Assembly (NCBI RefSeq): GCF_000815105.2
Contig: NZ_CP010310.2
Coordinates: 806,001 to 870,000 of the forward strand
Length of the DNA stretch: 64,000 nucleotides
Source of the DNA: Pandoraea pulmonicola
GTDB taxonomy: Bacteria > Pseudomonadota > Gammaproteobacteria > Burkholderiales > Burkholderiaceae
Direction of reading: 5' to 3'
Below are positions 52,489 through 60,273 of the stretch, piece after piece. How positions within the stretch are numbered: position 1 is the first letter of the stretch; every line of letters begins with the position of its first letter. A program made the translations under genes and the position numbers. Under the pieces are notes generated by a model. It worked only from the letters and a program-made list of their open reading frames with translations. It searched no databases and was not told where the DNA came from.

Positions 52489-53436
52489 ATGACCTCCTGC
52501 CCGACATCGTCTTCGATGGATTTCACGCCTTGTCCGGACCGGTTTGCCCGCGCACCGAGAGTGCCGGAACACGGTCCGCTGCTGTCGACGCATCTCCATC
52601 CGCCAAGCGCGGCATTGCATGGGGCATTGGCCGCCGTAGTCACTCGCGACACCCGCAGCGCCGGGCTGAGCGACACGCAGCGACTCTCGCACTTTCCCGC
52701 GTCGCCGCTGGTGTGCCTGACGATCTATCAAGGCTTCGATGTCGGGCTCGTGCGGACATCGGACGGCGTCTCGCGCTGGTCGGCCTTCGGCACACGTGCA
52801 ACGCTTTCGGGCAGCCAATCGTTGCCCACGACGAGTTGGGCGCCGCGAGACGGCCGGGGCGTGCTGATCTGCTTGCCCGTGAGTGTCGTGAAGCCCCTGT
52901 TGGGTGTGGATCCGCTCGCGCTGCAGGATCGTTTCGTCTGCGCTTATGACGCGATGGGCGACGACTGGCGACCGTTCCTCGACGCGCTCGTCGCGGCGCA
53001 GGACGACACCACATCGCTCGCCGTACTGGACACTTTCCTGGGCCCTCGCTGGACGAGCGTCCGGCCCGAGCGCACGCCACTGGGCGCGCTGCGCCTTGCC
53101 GGACAACGTTGGGTCGAGGGGCTTGCGTTTCAGGCGCTGGAGTGGCGCCGGACGCACAGCCCGCGGCAGGTCGAGCGACGCATCAAGGCGCACACTGGCC
53201 GCTCGTTGCGCGAATGGCAGGCGCTCGTGAAAACGGAAAGCGCGTTCTTCAGCGCACGCGACAGTTTCGAGTCGGGGCAACCGTTCGACTGGGCGGCGCT
53301 GGCGCATGACGAGGGTTTCGCCGATCAAGCGCACATGAGCCGCATGTCCAAACGCGTTACCGGCTTTTCCCCTGGTGAATTTGCCAGACGCTACCTCGAG
53401 GACGAATCGTTTTGGCTATACCGCCTGTGGGTGTAG
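52489..53436 (+). CDS. AraC-family transcriptional regulator
   Basis: About 315 residues from ATG 52489; a later ATG at 52516 is equally plausible and earlier in-frame ATGs exist at 52401 and 52450. The C-terminal double helix-turn-helix region reads RQVERRIKAHTGRSLREWQALV, then PFDWAALAHDEGFADQAHMSRMSKRVTGFSPGEF (in part), typical of AraC. The N-terminal effector domain is not recognisable by eye. Divergent from the P450 gene and a likely regulator of it. Converges on the ABC permease gene (9 bases between stops). Confidence 0.85.
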   Translation: MTSCPTSSSMDFTPCPDRFARAPRVPEHGPLLSTHLHPPSAALHGALAAVVTRDTRSAGLSDTQRLSHFPASPLVCLTIYQGFDVGLVRTSDGVSRWSAFGTRATLSGSQSLPTTSWAPRDGRGVLICLPVSVVKPLLGVDPLALQDRFVCAYDAMGDDWRPFLDALVAAQDDTTSLAVLDTFLGPRWTSVRPERTPLGALRLAGQRWVEGLAFQALEWRRTHSPRQVERRIKAHTGRSLREWQALVKTESAFFSARDSFESGQPFDWAALAHDEGFADQAHMSRMSKRVTGFSPGEFARRYLEDESFWLYRLWV

Positions 53437-53445
53437 CCGACGCTC

Positions 53446-54192
53446 TCATGCCCCGATTGCGCCTAAGCGCCGGCTCAGCGCGGCGAGCAGTGCATTGCCC
53501 GCCAGGGCGAAGAGCATCAGGAAGAGGGCAACGGCCATGATCGTGTCGATGTTGCCCAGGTTCATCGCATTGGCGAGCTGATGGCCGAGCCCCTTCTGCG
53601 AGGCGAACATCTCGCCGATCAATACGCCGAGCAACGTCAGCGAGAAACCCAGCCGCACGCCGGAGAACACTTCGGGCAGCACCGCCGGCAACACGATGCG
53701 CAGTGCGATCTGGCGCTGCGACAGATGCATCGCGTGCGCGGCGCGGAAGTAGACGGGCTTGATCTGCCGGATGCCGTTCATCGTGAAGATCAGGATCGGA
53801 ATCAATCCGTGCATTACCCCGAAGGCCACTTTCGCGGCCAATCCCAGACCGAAGATCAGCAACACCAGCGGGTAGAGGGTGACCTTCGGCAGTGAATACA
53901 GATTGACGAGAATCGGCTCGGCCACGTTGGCCGCGAGCCGATTCGCGCCGAGTACCAGCCCGAGCGCAATGCCGCCCGCGATGGCGATCACCAGCGAGAA
54001 GACGAGCGCCTTGCCGGTCTGCGCGGCGTCGCTCCAGAACGATGCCGTGCCCATCATCCCCCAAAGGCCCTGCACGGTCGCGGCGGGGGAACCGAGGGCG
54101 GCACCGTTGAGCCAGTGCGCCGTTTGCCACAGGCCGACCAGTACCAGTACCACGGCAAGCGTGCCAAGCGGGTTGGGCTTCCTGACATCCAT
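53446..54192 (-). CDS. ABC transporter permease, SsuC/TauC class (second of two)
   Basis: 248-residue permease starting at ATG 54192, 13 bases after the stop of the other permease. About six helices; the EAA-type coupling loop is AAHAMHLSQRQIALRIVLPA followed by VLPEVFSGVRLGFSLTLLGV. A second membrane subunit of the same family in the same operon implies a heterodimeric channel, unusual for the sulfonate/nitrate class, which normally uses a homodimer. Confidence 0.87.
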   Translation of the reverse strand: MDVRKPNPLGTLAVVLVLVGLWQTAHWLNGAALGSPAATVQGLWGMMGTASFWSDAAQTGKALVFSLVIAIAGGIALGLVLGANRLAANVAEPILVNLYSLPKVTLYPLVLLIFGLGLAAKVAFGVMHGLIPILIFTMNGIRQIKPVYFRAAHAMHLSQRQIALRIVLPAVLPEVFSGVRLGFSLTLLGVLIGEMFASQKGLGHQLANAMNLGNIDTIMAVALFLMLFALAGNALLAALSRRLGAIGA

Positions 54193-54205
54193 ATGACGAG
54201 CCCGT

Positions 54206-54958
54206 TCAGCGACGACTGCGCGCCTGGAAGCGCGCGTCGATATGGTTGAGCACACCGTTGACCACGGTCACGGTGACGAGCACGGTGAGCATCAGCGCGT
54301 ACATGTCGGCGTTCTCGAAGTTGTTGTAGGCGTAGCTGATCGCGTAGCCTATGCCCGAGCCCGACAGGATGAATTCCGAGGCGATGACGCCGATGAACGC
54401 GTGCGATACCGCGAGCCGTACACCGCTGAAAAGATGCGGCAAGGCCGCCGGCAGTTTGACGTGCCATACCGACTGCCAGCGGGTGAGTCGCATGACGCGG
54501 GCCGTCTTCGAATACGAGCGGGGGATGCGATCGAGTCCCGTCATCGTCGCCGTCATCATCGACACGATGGCGAGCAGCGTGGCAATGGCGATGATCGGCA
54601 GCGGACCCACGCCGAACAGCACGATGAAGACGGGATAGAACGCGAACGTCGGCACCGCGTAGTAACTCGCGATCAGCGGTTCCAGCGCACGGCGCACGCC
54701 AGGCAACGCATGAATGGCGAGGCCGGCGGCAAAGCCGGACACCACCGCGCAGATCGATGCGACGGCAATGCAGGCAAAGCTCGTGGCGATGTCGTGCGTG
54801 AAGCGTCCCTCGCGCAGGAGGTCGGCCGCATGCAGGGCCATCGCGCTCGGGGCGATCATTACCGAGGCCGGGATCGTGCCGGTGCGGCACAGCCACTCGA
54901 CCAGCAGTACGAGCGCTGCGACAACGGCCGTGCGAATGAGGCGTTCGAGGCGAATCAT
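54206..54958 (-). CDS. ABC transporter permease, SsuC/TauC class (first of two)
   Basis: 250-residue permease. First helix TAVVAALVLLVEWLCR; coupling loop KTARVMRLTRWQSVWHVKLPA and then LPHLFSGVRLAVSHAFIGVIASEFI. The two permeases are clearly diverged paralogues. ATG 54958 is 18 bases after the ATPase stop. The operon order on the minus strand is binding protein, ATPase, permease, permease. Confidence 0.88.
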   Translation of the reverse strand: MIRLERLIRTAVVAALVLLVEWLCRTGTIPASVMIAPSAMALHAADLLREGRFTHDIATSFACIAVASICAVVSGFAAGLAIHALPGVRRALEPLIASYYAVPTFAFYPVFIVLFGVGPLPIIAIATLLAIVSMMTATMTGLDRIPRSYSKTARVMRLTRWQSVWHVKLPAALPHLFSGVRLAVSHAFIGVIASEFILSGSGIGYAISYAYNNFENADMYALMLTVLVTVTVVNGVLNHIDARFQARSRR

Positions 54959-54976
54959 GGCAATGGCTTCAGCGGC

Positions 54977-55894
54977 TCAGTGGCGTCGAAAACCCGGTGG
55001 TGGAGTGTCGTCTCCGGCACTGGCCCCTTCGCCGCCGTGCATCGCCTTGAGCGATTCGGCGCGCAGCGTGTCCCACAGGCGCGCGGTGATTTCGCCAAAT
55101 CGCGGTGCGGCCACGATGCGGCTGTCGCGGTTGCGCTCCCAGCCCGTTTCGATGACGTCGATGAAGCGGCCCGGCCGCGACGACATGACGCCCACGCGAT
55201 CCGACAGGACGGCCGCTTCGTCGAGCGCGTGGGTGATCAGCAGCACCGTCGCGGACGTCTCCCGCCACAGGCGCAGCAGTTCGTCGCCCATGAGCATGCG
55301 CGTTTGCTGGTCGAGCGCGCCGAAGGGCTCGTCGAGCAGAATCAGACGAGGCGCGATGACCAGCGTGCGCGCAATGCACATGCGCTGGCGCATGCCGCCC
55401 GAGAGCTGCGCCGGACGCGCATTGGCGAAGTCGCGCAGTCCCATGAAGCCGAGCGCGTAGCCGACGCGGCGGTCGATCTCGGCGCTGTCGACGCCCGCCA
55501 TGCGAAGGCCGAAGCCGATGTTCTCGCGCACGGTGAGCCAGGGGAACGAGGCATCTTCCTGGAACACGACGCCGACGCCGTCGGGCACGCCCGTGACCGG
55601 TCGCCCTTCGAACTGGATGAGGCCGTCGCTCGGCACGGCAAGCCCCGCGATCAGTTCGAGCAACGTCGATTTGCCGCACCCTGACGGGCCGACCACCGAG
55701 AAGAACTCACCCTTGCGCAACGTCAGATCGACCGGCCCGAGCGCCTGCATGAGCGTCTTTCGCGACGTCTTCGGGTCCGGCGTCCTGAAGTTCTTCGTGA
55801 CACCCGTGAGCACGACGTGCGGTGCGTGACTGGCCTGCGGTGCCCTGCCGTCGTCGACAAGATGCAATTGCGCGCCGTGAAATTGCGACGTCAT
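54977..55894 (-). CDS. ABC transporter ATP-binding protein, nitrate/sulfonate class
   Basis: 305-residue ATPase with about 45 extra residues at the N-terminus. Walker A GPSGCGKSTL near residue 70, Q-loop VVFQEDASFPWLTVREN, signature QLSGGMRQRMCIART, Walker B LILLDEPFGALD, and switch His LLITHALDEA. The C-terminus has the SSRPGRF extension and an acidic tail. ATG 55894 overlaps the stop of the binding protein gene by 4 bases, a mark of translational coupling. It energises the two downstream permeases. Confidence 0.92.
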   Translation of the reverse strand: MTSQFHGAQLHLVDDGRAPQASHAPHVVLTGVTKNFRTPDPKTSRKTLMQALGPVDLTLRKGEFFSVVGPSGCGKSTLLELIAGLAVPSDGLIQFEGRPVTGVPDGVGVVFQEDASFPWLTVRENIGFGLRMAGVDSAEIDRRVGYALGFMGLRDFANARPAQLSGGMRQRMCIARTLVIAPRLILLDEPFGALDQQTRMLMGDELLRLWRETSATVLLITHALDEAAVLSDRVGVMSSRPGRFIDVIETGWERNRDSRIVAAPRFGEITARLWDTLRAESLKAMHGGEGASAGDDTPPPGFRRH

Positions 55895-56901
55895 CTCTGG
55901 CCTTTCGCCCGGAGGTCGGTCGGCAGGAAGCGCGAATCGATCAGCTTCGCCCAGTCCACGTCCTCCTTGACTTCGCCGATGAGCTTGAGCCCGCTGGCAA
56001 CGCGATCGAGCTCGGCGCGATCGAACTGACCCTGACTCCACATGTGCGAACGCACCATGTTGTCGACGGCTTCCTTCGCGACCTCCGGCGGGAGCTTGAA
56101 TTGCGCGGCGAGCAGCTTCGCGGCGCCGGCCGGATCGGCATACGTGGCGTCGACGCCGGCGCGGCGGCCGGCAATGATGGCACGCAGCGTGTCGGGGTGC
56201 GACTGCGCGAACGCGCGCGTGGTGATGCCGACCGAGGTGGTCATCGGCTTGAGCACGTCGCCTGCGCGATAGAGCGTGCGGTACTGCGACTTGCGCACGA
56301 TCGAGAGCGGTTCGATGGCGACCGCACCGACGACCGCCCCCTGTTCGAGCATCGTCATGCCGCTGACGTAGCCGCCCGAGGCGAGGCGCGTGATCTTGGA
56401 GGCGTCGATGCCTTGTTCGCGCAGCACCATCAGGAAGAGCATTTCCGACACGCTCTTGGGAGCGGTGATGGCGACCTTCTTGCCGACGAGATCGGCCAGC
56501 GTATGCACGGGGCTGTCCGGCAGGGTGACCATCGACGCCTCGGCGACGCTGCGCGTGCCGACGTTCACGATGACGATGTCCAGCCCTTGCCGGGCGGCGG
56601 CCAGCGCGGCCGAGACGGCAACTTCCCCGTACGGCGTCTTGCTGGCGAGGATGTTGCGTACCGTGGTGCCGCCACCGCCCGAGCTGAGGATGCCCGTGAT
56701 GTCGACGCCCGCCTTCTTGAACAGACCGCGCTCCATGGCCACGGCGTAGGGCAGGCCGTACAGGCTGCTGCCCCACTGGGTGACGGAAATCTCTTCCGCA
56801 TGGGCCACGCGCGAGGCCGGCAGGACAAGGGCGCCGGCCAGTGCGAACAGGCACAGCAAGGCAAGGCGGGCCGGGCGGGCAAGAGGGAACAGCCGTTTCA
56901 T
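55891..56901 (-). CDS. ABC transporter substrate-binding protein (NMT1/SsuA-like)
   Basis: 336-residue periplasmic protein. Signal peptide ends about VAHA-EEIS (residue 35). Mature domain: VTQWGSSLYGLPYAVAMERGLFKKAGVDITG, a glycine-rich GGGGTTVRNILAS loop, and later VGKKVAITAPKSVSEMLFLMVLREQG and GAVAIEPLSIV. The family takes sulfonates, nitrate, pyrimidines or aromatic acids; the ligand here is not deducible. 30 bases after the Dabb-domain gene. First transporter gene. Confidence 0.88.
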   Translation of the reverse strand: MKRLFPLARPARLALLCLFALAGALVLPASRVAHAEEISVTQWGSSLYGLPYAVAMERGLFKKAGVDITGILSSGGGGTTVRNILASKTPYGEVAVSAALAAARQGLDIVIVNVGTRSVAEASMVTLPDSPVHTLADLVGKKVAITAPKSVSEMLFLMVLREQGIDASKITRLASGGYVSGMTMLEQGAVVGAVAIEPLSIVRKSQYRTLYRAGDVLKPMTTSVGITTRAFAQSHPDTLRAIIAGRRAGVDATYADPAGAAKLLAAQFKLPPEVAKEAVDNMVRSHMWSQGQFDRAELDRVASGLKLIGEVKEDVDWAKLIDSRFLPTDLRAKGQR

Positions 56902-56931
56902 CAGGAACTCCGGATCAGGCCAATGGGCGCA

Positions 56932-57429
56932 TTACTGTGCGCCAGGAAAAAAATCGAAGACGAGCACACCGTTGGGCGCGAGCATCGGGCCGATCGCTGC
57001 CTTGAAGGCGTGGTGGACCGGGTCGAAACAGGTCGCGTCGCGCACGATCGGCTCGCCGGTGTAGTAGTTGCGATCGCCCTCGGAGTCGAATGTCACGACG
57101 AACGCATGTTCGAATCCGTACGCGTTGCCTTCGCCACTTTCCTGCCGGCCGTACTCGATGCTGCGGATGTAGGGACGTCCATCGCGTCGGCAATCATCCT
57201 TCAAACGGAGAAAGCGCTCAATCATTTGATCGCGTTTTTCGGTGGGGACGCCGTCGGCGAAGCGCAGCAACACGATGTGCCGGATCGGCGCCGATCCGTA
57301 TTCTCTCGCGGTAAACGCCCGGTCGCCCATATGGGCGCAGCGCCGCGCGAGGCGCTCCGCGACCGTTGGTTCCGCTGAATCGGCAGGCTCCGCCGCGTGG
57401 GCGGCATCGGCGAGGGGTGTGGTATTCAT
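56932..57429 (-). CDS. Dabb-domain (stress-responsive alpha/beta barrel) protein
   Basis: 165 residues with a Dabb ferredoxin-like dimeric barrel in the C-terminal 110: IRHIVLLRFADGVPTEKRDQMIERFLRL, then IEYGRQESGEGNAYGFEHAFVVTFDSEGDR and the terminal DPVHHAFKAAIGPMLAPNGVLVFDFF. Some relatives are decarboxylases, cyclases or dehydratases of aromatic substrates (TcmI/olivetolic acid cyclase fold); many are uncharacterised. Located immediately upstream of the ABC importer genes on the same strand, so it probably acts on the imported compound. The first 45 residues are Ala/Glu-rich and may be disordered. Confidence 0.8.
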   Translation of the reverse strand: MNTTPLADAAHAAEPADSAEPTVAERLARRCAHMGDRAFTAREYGSAPIRHIVLLRFADGVPTEKRDQMIERFLRLKDDCRRDGRPYIRSIEYGRQESGEGNAYGFEHAFVVTFDSEGDRNYYTGEPIVRDATCFDPVHHAFKAAIGPMLAPNGVLVFDFFPGAQ

Positions 57430-57686
57430 CGCTGAACTCCATTCAGTGCAGTGCTCAAACGGGCCGACGGTGTGGGGGCCAAATGGCTTGCGTCGGCGCG
57501 AAACGAAGTGTCACGGGAGCTGGCGATGCTTCGCCGGGAAGGCGTCGCCATCGCGTTGGAGGCTCACATAATGAAGCATTTTGGATTTTCCCGTCTGTCC
57601 GGGCAGACGGGGCGCTGCGGTGGGCGGTCGGGAAGTGCCTCGTGCGATAAGGAACGGGGCGCGTTCGTTGCCTCATCGGCAGTGCA
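57430..57686. other. Intergenic region before the Dabb-importer operon
   Basis: About 250 bases between the TetR stop and the Dabb start. It contains a perfect hairpin CCCGTCTG / CAGACGGG (57590-57597 and 57604-57611, 6-nt loop) without a U-tract. It should hold the promoter of the operon, but I see no convincing hexamers. Confidence 0.4.
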
Positions 57687-58334
57687 TTACTTACGTGCGG
57701 ACGCTTCCCCCAGTCGGTGCTCCGCCCCCGATACGAAAAGACGCACGTGATCGTCAAAGGCCCGATCCGGGTCTTGCGCGTCGACGGCTGTCCAGCCGGC
57801 GCTGAGCAAGGGGTAAGCCTTGGCGTCGATGTCCTCGCCGCGTGTGGCATTCGCGGGGCCGGCGGCGCACGCCTGCTCTTCCAGCACCCAGCCCACGACG
57901 AAACGACTCACCGCGATCATCAGGCCGATCGCCTGCGCCGGCGTGAAGCCCGCGTCGCACAGCATGCGCGTCTTCGCTTCGATGTCGCCGAGCTGGGCCG
58001 GTCGAGGGCGCGTGCCCGCATGCAACCGAGCGCCGTCGCGATATGCCAGCAGCGCGCGACGAAAGCTGTGCGCGTTCTCCACGAACCAATCCTGCCAACG
58101 CTCGCCCGGTTGCGGCGGCGTCTGCGCGTGCCGCTCCAGCATGATGGCTTCGGCCATCGCTTCGAGAAGCTCCGCCTTGTTCTTGAAGTGCCAGTACAGC
58201 GTGGGCGATTGCACGCCCAGACGCTCGGCCAGTCGACGCGTGCTCAGGGCGTCGATGCCGGCTTCGTTGAGGAGCTCGAGCGCCGCTTGCATGACGACGT
58301 CGCGACTCAGTCTCGGTGGAGTAACGTCTTTCAA
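57687..58334 (-). CDS. tetR: Tetracycline repressor TetR-class regulator
   Basis: 215-residue repressor close to class A/G TetR: recognition-helix region ALSTRRLAERLGVQSPTLYWHFKNKAELLEAMAEAIM (residues about 25-60; key part VQSPTLYWHFKNK), then FVENAHSFRRALLAYRDGARLHAGTRP of the drug-binding core and VVGWVLEEQACAA. The TTG at 58334 is taken as the start: it gives a start like that of characterised TetR proteins, whereas a frame extension to 58370 would run through the operator. Divergent from tetA with two tet operators between them, one touching its own start. Confidence 0.9.
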   Translation of the reverse strand: MKDVTPPRLSRDVVMQAALELLNEAGIDALSTRRLAERLGVQSPTLYWHFKNKAELLEAMAEAIMLERHAQTPPQPGERWQDWFVENAHSFRRALLAYRDGARLHAGTRPRPAQLGDIEAKTRMLCDAGFTPAQAIGLMIAVSRFVVGWVLEEQACAAGPANATRGEDIDAKAYPLLSAGWTAVDAQDPDRAFDDHVRLFVSGAEHRLGEASARK

Positions 58335-58335
58335 G

Positions 58336-58354
58336 GCTTTATCACTGATAGGGA
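58336..58354. promoter_or_regulatory. tet operator 1
   Basis: Core TTATCA-C-TGATAG (centre 58345) with flank GGGA, i.e. the classical tetO half-sites TATCA...TGATA. It is just upstream of the tetR start and would autoregulate tetR. Confidence 0.85.
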
Positions 58355-58371
58355 TTGTGGAATAATACACG

Positions 58372-58390
58372 TCCCTATCGGTGATAGGGA
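58372..58390. promoter_or_regulatory. tet operator 2
   Basis: TCCCTATCGGTGATAGGGA: 8-bp arms TCCCTATC / GATAGGGA around three bases, matching classical tetO2 (TCCCTATCAGTGATAGAGA) in 17 of 19 positions. Centre-to-centre distance from the first operator is 36 bp, with the AATAATACAC promoter core between them. Located 40 bases upstream of tetA. Confidence 0.9.
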
Positions 58391-58430
58391 TTCAAACTCC
58401 ACCTGCAATACTGAATTATCGAATGACCGA

Positions 58431-59651
58431 ATGAGAAAACCCTTATACGTCCTGCTGGCCATCCTGCTGATCGACGCGGCCGGCATCGGTCTGATCATGC
58501 CCATTCTGCCGAGTCTACTGAAGGCGCTCAACGGCGGCGGCGCGGCCAACAGCTTTCACTATGGTGCGCTGGTGGCCGTGTATGCGCTGATGCAGTTTCT
58601 CTGCGCGCCGGTGCTGGGCGCGCTGAGCGACCGCTTCGGACGACGCCTGGTGTTGCTGATCTCGCTTGCCGGCGCCGCGGGCGACTACCTGATGCTGGCT
58701 TTTGCGCCGGATCTCGGCTGGCTTTACGTGGGGCGGGTGCTCGCCGGCGTCACGGGCGCCAACATGGCGGTGGCTTCGGCCTATCTGACCGACATTACGC
58801 CCGATGGCGAACGGGCTGCACGTTTCGGTCAGATGGGCGCCGCGATCGGCATCGGCTTCATTGCCGGTCCCGTGATCGGGGGCGTTCTTGGTGACGTGTG
58901 GCTCCGGGCGCCATTTCTGCTGGCGGCGGCGCTCAACGGCCTGAACCTGCTCATGGCGGGGCTCGTGCTGCCGGAGTCGCGCAAGCCGGTCGCCGAGCAT
59001 TCCGCCAAGGTCAATCTCAATGCCTTCTCGGCGCTGCACAAGCTTCGGGGCAACGCGGCGGTGCTGCCGCTTGCCGGGATATTCGGCGTGGTTGCGCTGG
59101 TGTCCCAATGGCCGATGACGCTGTGGATCCTCTACGGACAGGATCGCTTCGGCTGGAGCAACTGGGTGGCGGGGCTGTCGCTGGCGAGCTACGGCGTGTG
59201 CCATTCGCTGGCACAGGCGCTCATCATCGGCCCGCTGGTCTCGCGCATGGGCGAGGCTCGTGCGCTGATGCTCGCCGTGATTTGCGATGCGCTCGGACTG
59301 GTGCTGCTCTCGATGGCCACCGTGGGTTGGGCGCCGTTTGCTTTGTTGCCCTTGTTTGCGCTCGGCGGCATCGCAATGCCGGCCCTTCAGGCGATGCTAA
59401 CACGTCAAGTCGACGAGGCGCGTCAGGGCGAGCTGCAGGGCACGCTGGCCAGTATGACGAGCCTCATCGGCGTGGCGGGACCGTTGATCGTCACGGGCGT
59501 GTATGCCGTCAGTCGTGGCATTCACCCCGGGTTCGTCTGGGCGGTCGGCGCGGTGGCGTACCTGCTGGTGCCGCCGCTGCTGCTCGGGTATCGGAAGGCC
59601 AGCGATGGCGTGGCGCGCGGCGATGCAGCGGCGACGGGTAGCGACGCATAG
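58431..59651 (+). CDS. tetA: Tetracycline efflux MFS transporter, TetA class
   Basis: 406-residue drug:H+ antiporter with 12 helices, strongly reminiscent of Tet(A)/Tet(G): ILLIDAAGIGLIMPILPSLL at the start, motif A GALSDRFGRRLVLLISLAGA in loop 2-3, GRVLAGVTGANMAVASAYLTDITPDGERA in helix 4-loop, and PALQAMLTRQVDEARQGELQGTLASMTSL in the second half. Exports tetracycline-Mg chelates in exchange for protons in true TetA. ATG 58431 is the only good start. No insertion sequence, resolvase or other resistance gene is nearby, which suggests an intrinsic chromosomal pair. Confidence 0.92.
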   Translation: MRKPLYVLLAILLIDAAGIGLIMPILPSLLKALNGGGAANSFHYGALVAVYALMQFLCAPVLGALSDRFGRRLVLLISLAGAAGDYLMLAFAPDLGWLYVGRVLAGVTGANMAVASAYLTDITPDGERAARFGQMGAAIGIGFIAGPVIGGVLGDVWLRAPFLLAAALNGLNLLMAGLVLPESRKPVAEHSAKVNLNAFSALHKLRGNAAVLPLAGIFGVVALVSQWPMTLWILYGQDRFGWSNWVAGLSLASYGVCHSLAQALIIGPLVSRMGEARALMLAVICDALGLVLLSMATVGWAPFALLPLFALGGIAMPALQAMLTRQVDEARQGELQGTLASMTSLIGVAGPLIVTGVYAVSRGIHPGFVWAVGAVAYLLVPPLLLGYRKASDGVARGDAAATGSDA

Positions 59652-59724
59652 CGATGCAAAACACCGCCACGGCGCCGCGCGGATGTGCCACGCATCGCTG
59701 CGGTATCGTGCGACGCGTGCCGAC

Positions 59725-60216
59725 TCAGGGCGTTAGCGCGTCCACCGTCAAGTCGTAGGTGACCCAGGCGGTTTCTTGCGCGATGCCATCGTAGAGGCGT
59801 CGTGCCGTCGCGTTGTCGTTTGCCGTCACCCAGCGAACGAAGGGCCAGCCCCGGCTTCTGGCGATCGTCGTCACGGCCGCGATCAGCGCGCGTCCGGTGC
59901 CGGTGCCGCGTTGGCTGGGTGGCACGTAGAGGTCGTCGAGAAAGCCGGAATCCCTGCCGATGAGTGTTTCGGGCACCGGTCGGAAATGAGCAAGGCCGAC
60001 CAGCTCGCCGTTTTCCGACTCCGCCACGAGTCCCTCCACCGGGTGTTCCGGATCCATCAGCCATGACCATGTGCGTTGCACGATCGTGTCGTCGACGACA
60101 ACACGATAGAAGTCGGCGTACTGCCGGTACAGCGGTTCCCAGGCGTGCCGGTCTTGCGGTCGGACATGCCGGATCGTGATGTGATTTGCGTCGCGGTTCA
60201 ACGCGTCGTGGTTCAT
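59725..60216 (-). CDS. GNAT-family N-acetyltransferase
   Basis: 163-residue acetyltransferase. Acetyl-CoA loop FLDDLYVPPSQRGTGTGRALIAAV (motif A Q/RxxGxG/A at SQRGTGTG), followed by GWPFVRWVTANDNATARRLYDGI (motif B). The N-terminal helices carry HAWEPLYRQYADFYRV. The substrate is unknown. Its stop converges with that of tetA (73 bases apart). Monocistronic; 57 bases after the end of the flavin monooxygenase gene on the same strand, so it could be transcribed from it. Confidence 0.9.
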   Translation of the reverse strand: MNHDALNRDANHITIRHVRPQDRHAWEPLYRQYADFYRVVVDDTIVQRTWSWLMDPEHPVEGLVAESENGELVGLAHFRPVPETLIGRDSGFLDDLYVPPSQRGTGTGRALIAAVTTIARSRGWPFVRWVTANDNATARRLYDGIAQETAWVTYDLTVDALTP

Positions 60217-60273
60217 GCAGCTTCCTTGATCAGATAACGAATCGGGTAACGTTCGTGACGTTGATGGGCGGAA

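Noticed and set aside
57590..57611. Perfect hairpin between tetR and the Dabb gene as a terminator
   Set aside because: There is no T-tract on either strand, so it is described only as a hairpin.
57451..57750. Short plus-strand frame upstream of tetR
   Set aside because: Overlaps the tetR 3' end, has no ribosome binding site and no recognisable sequence.
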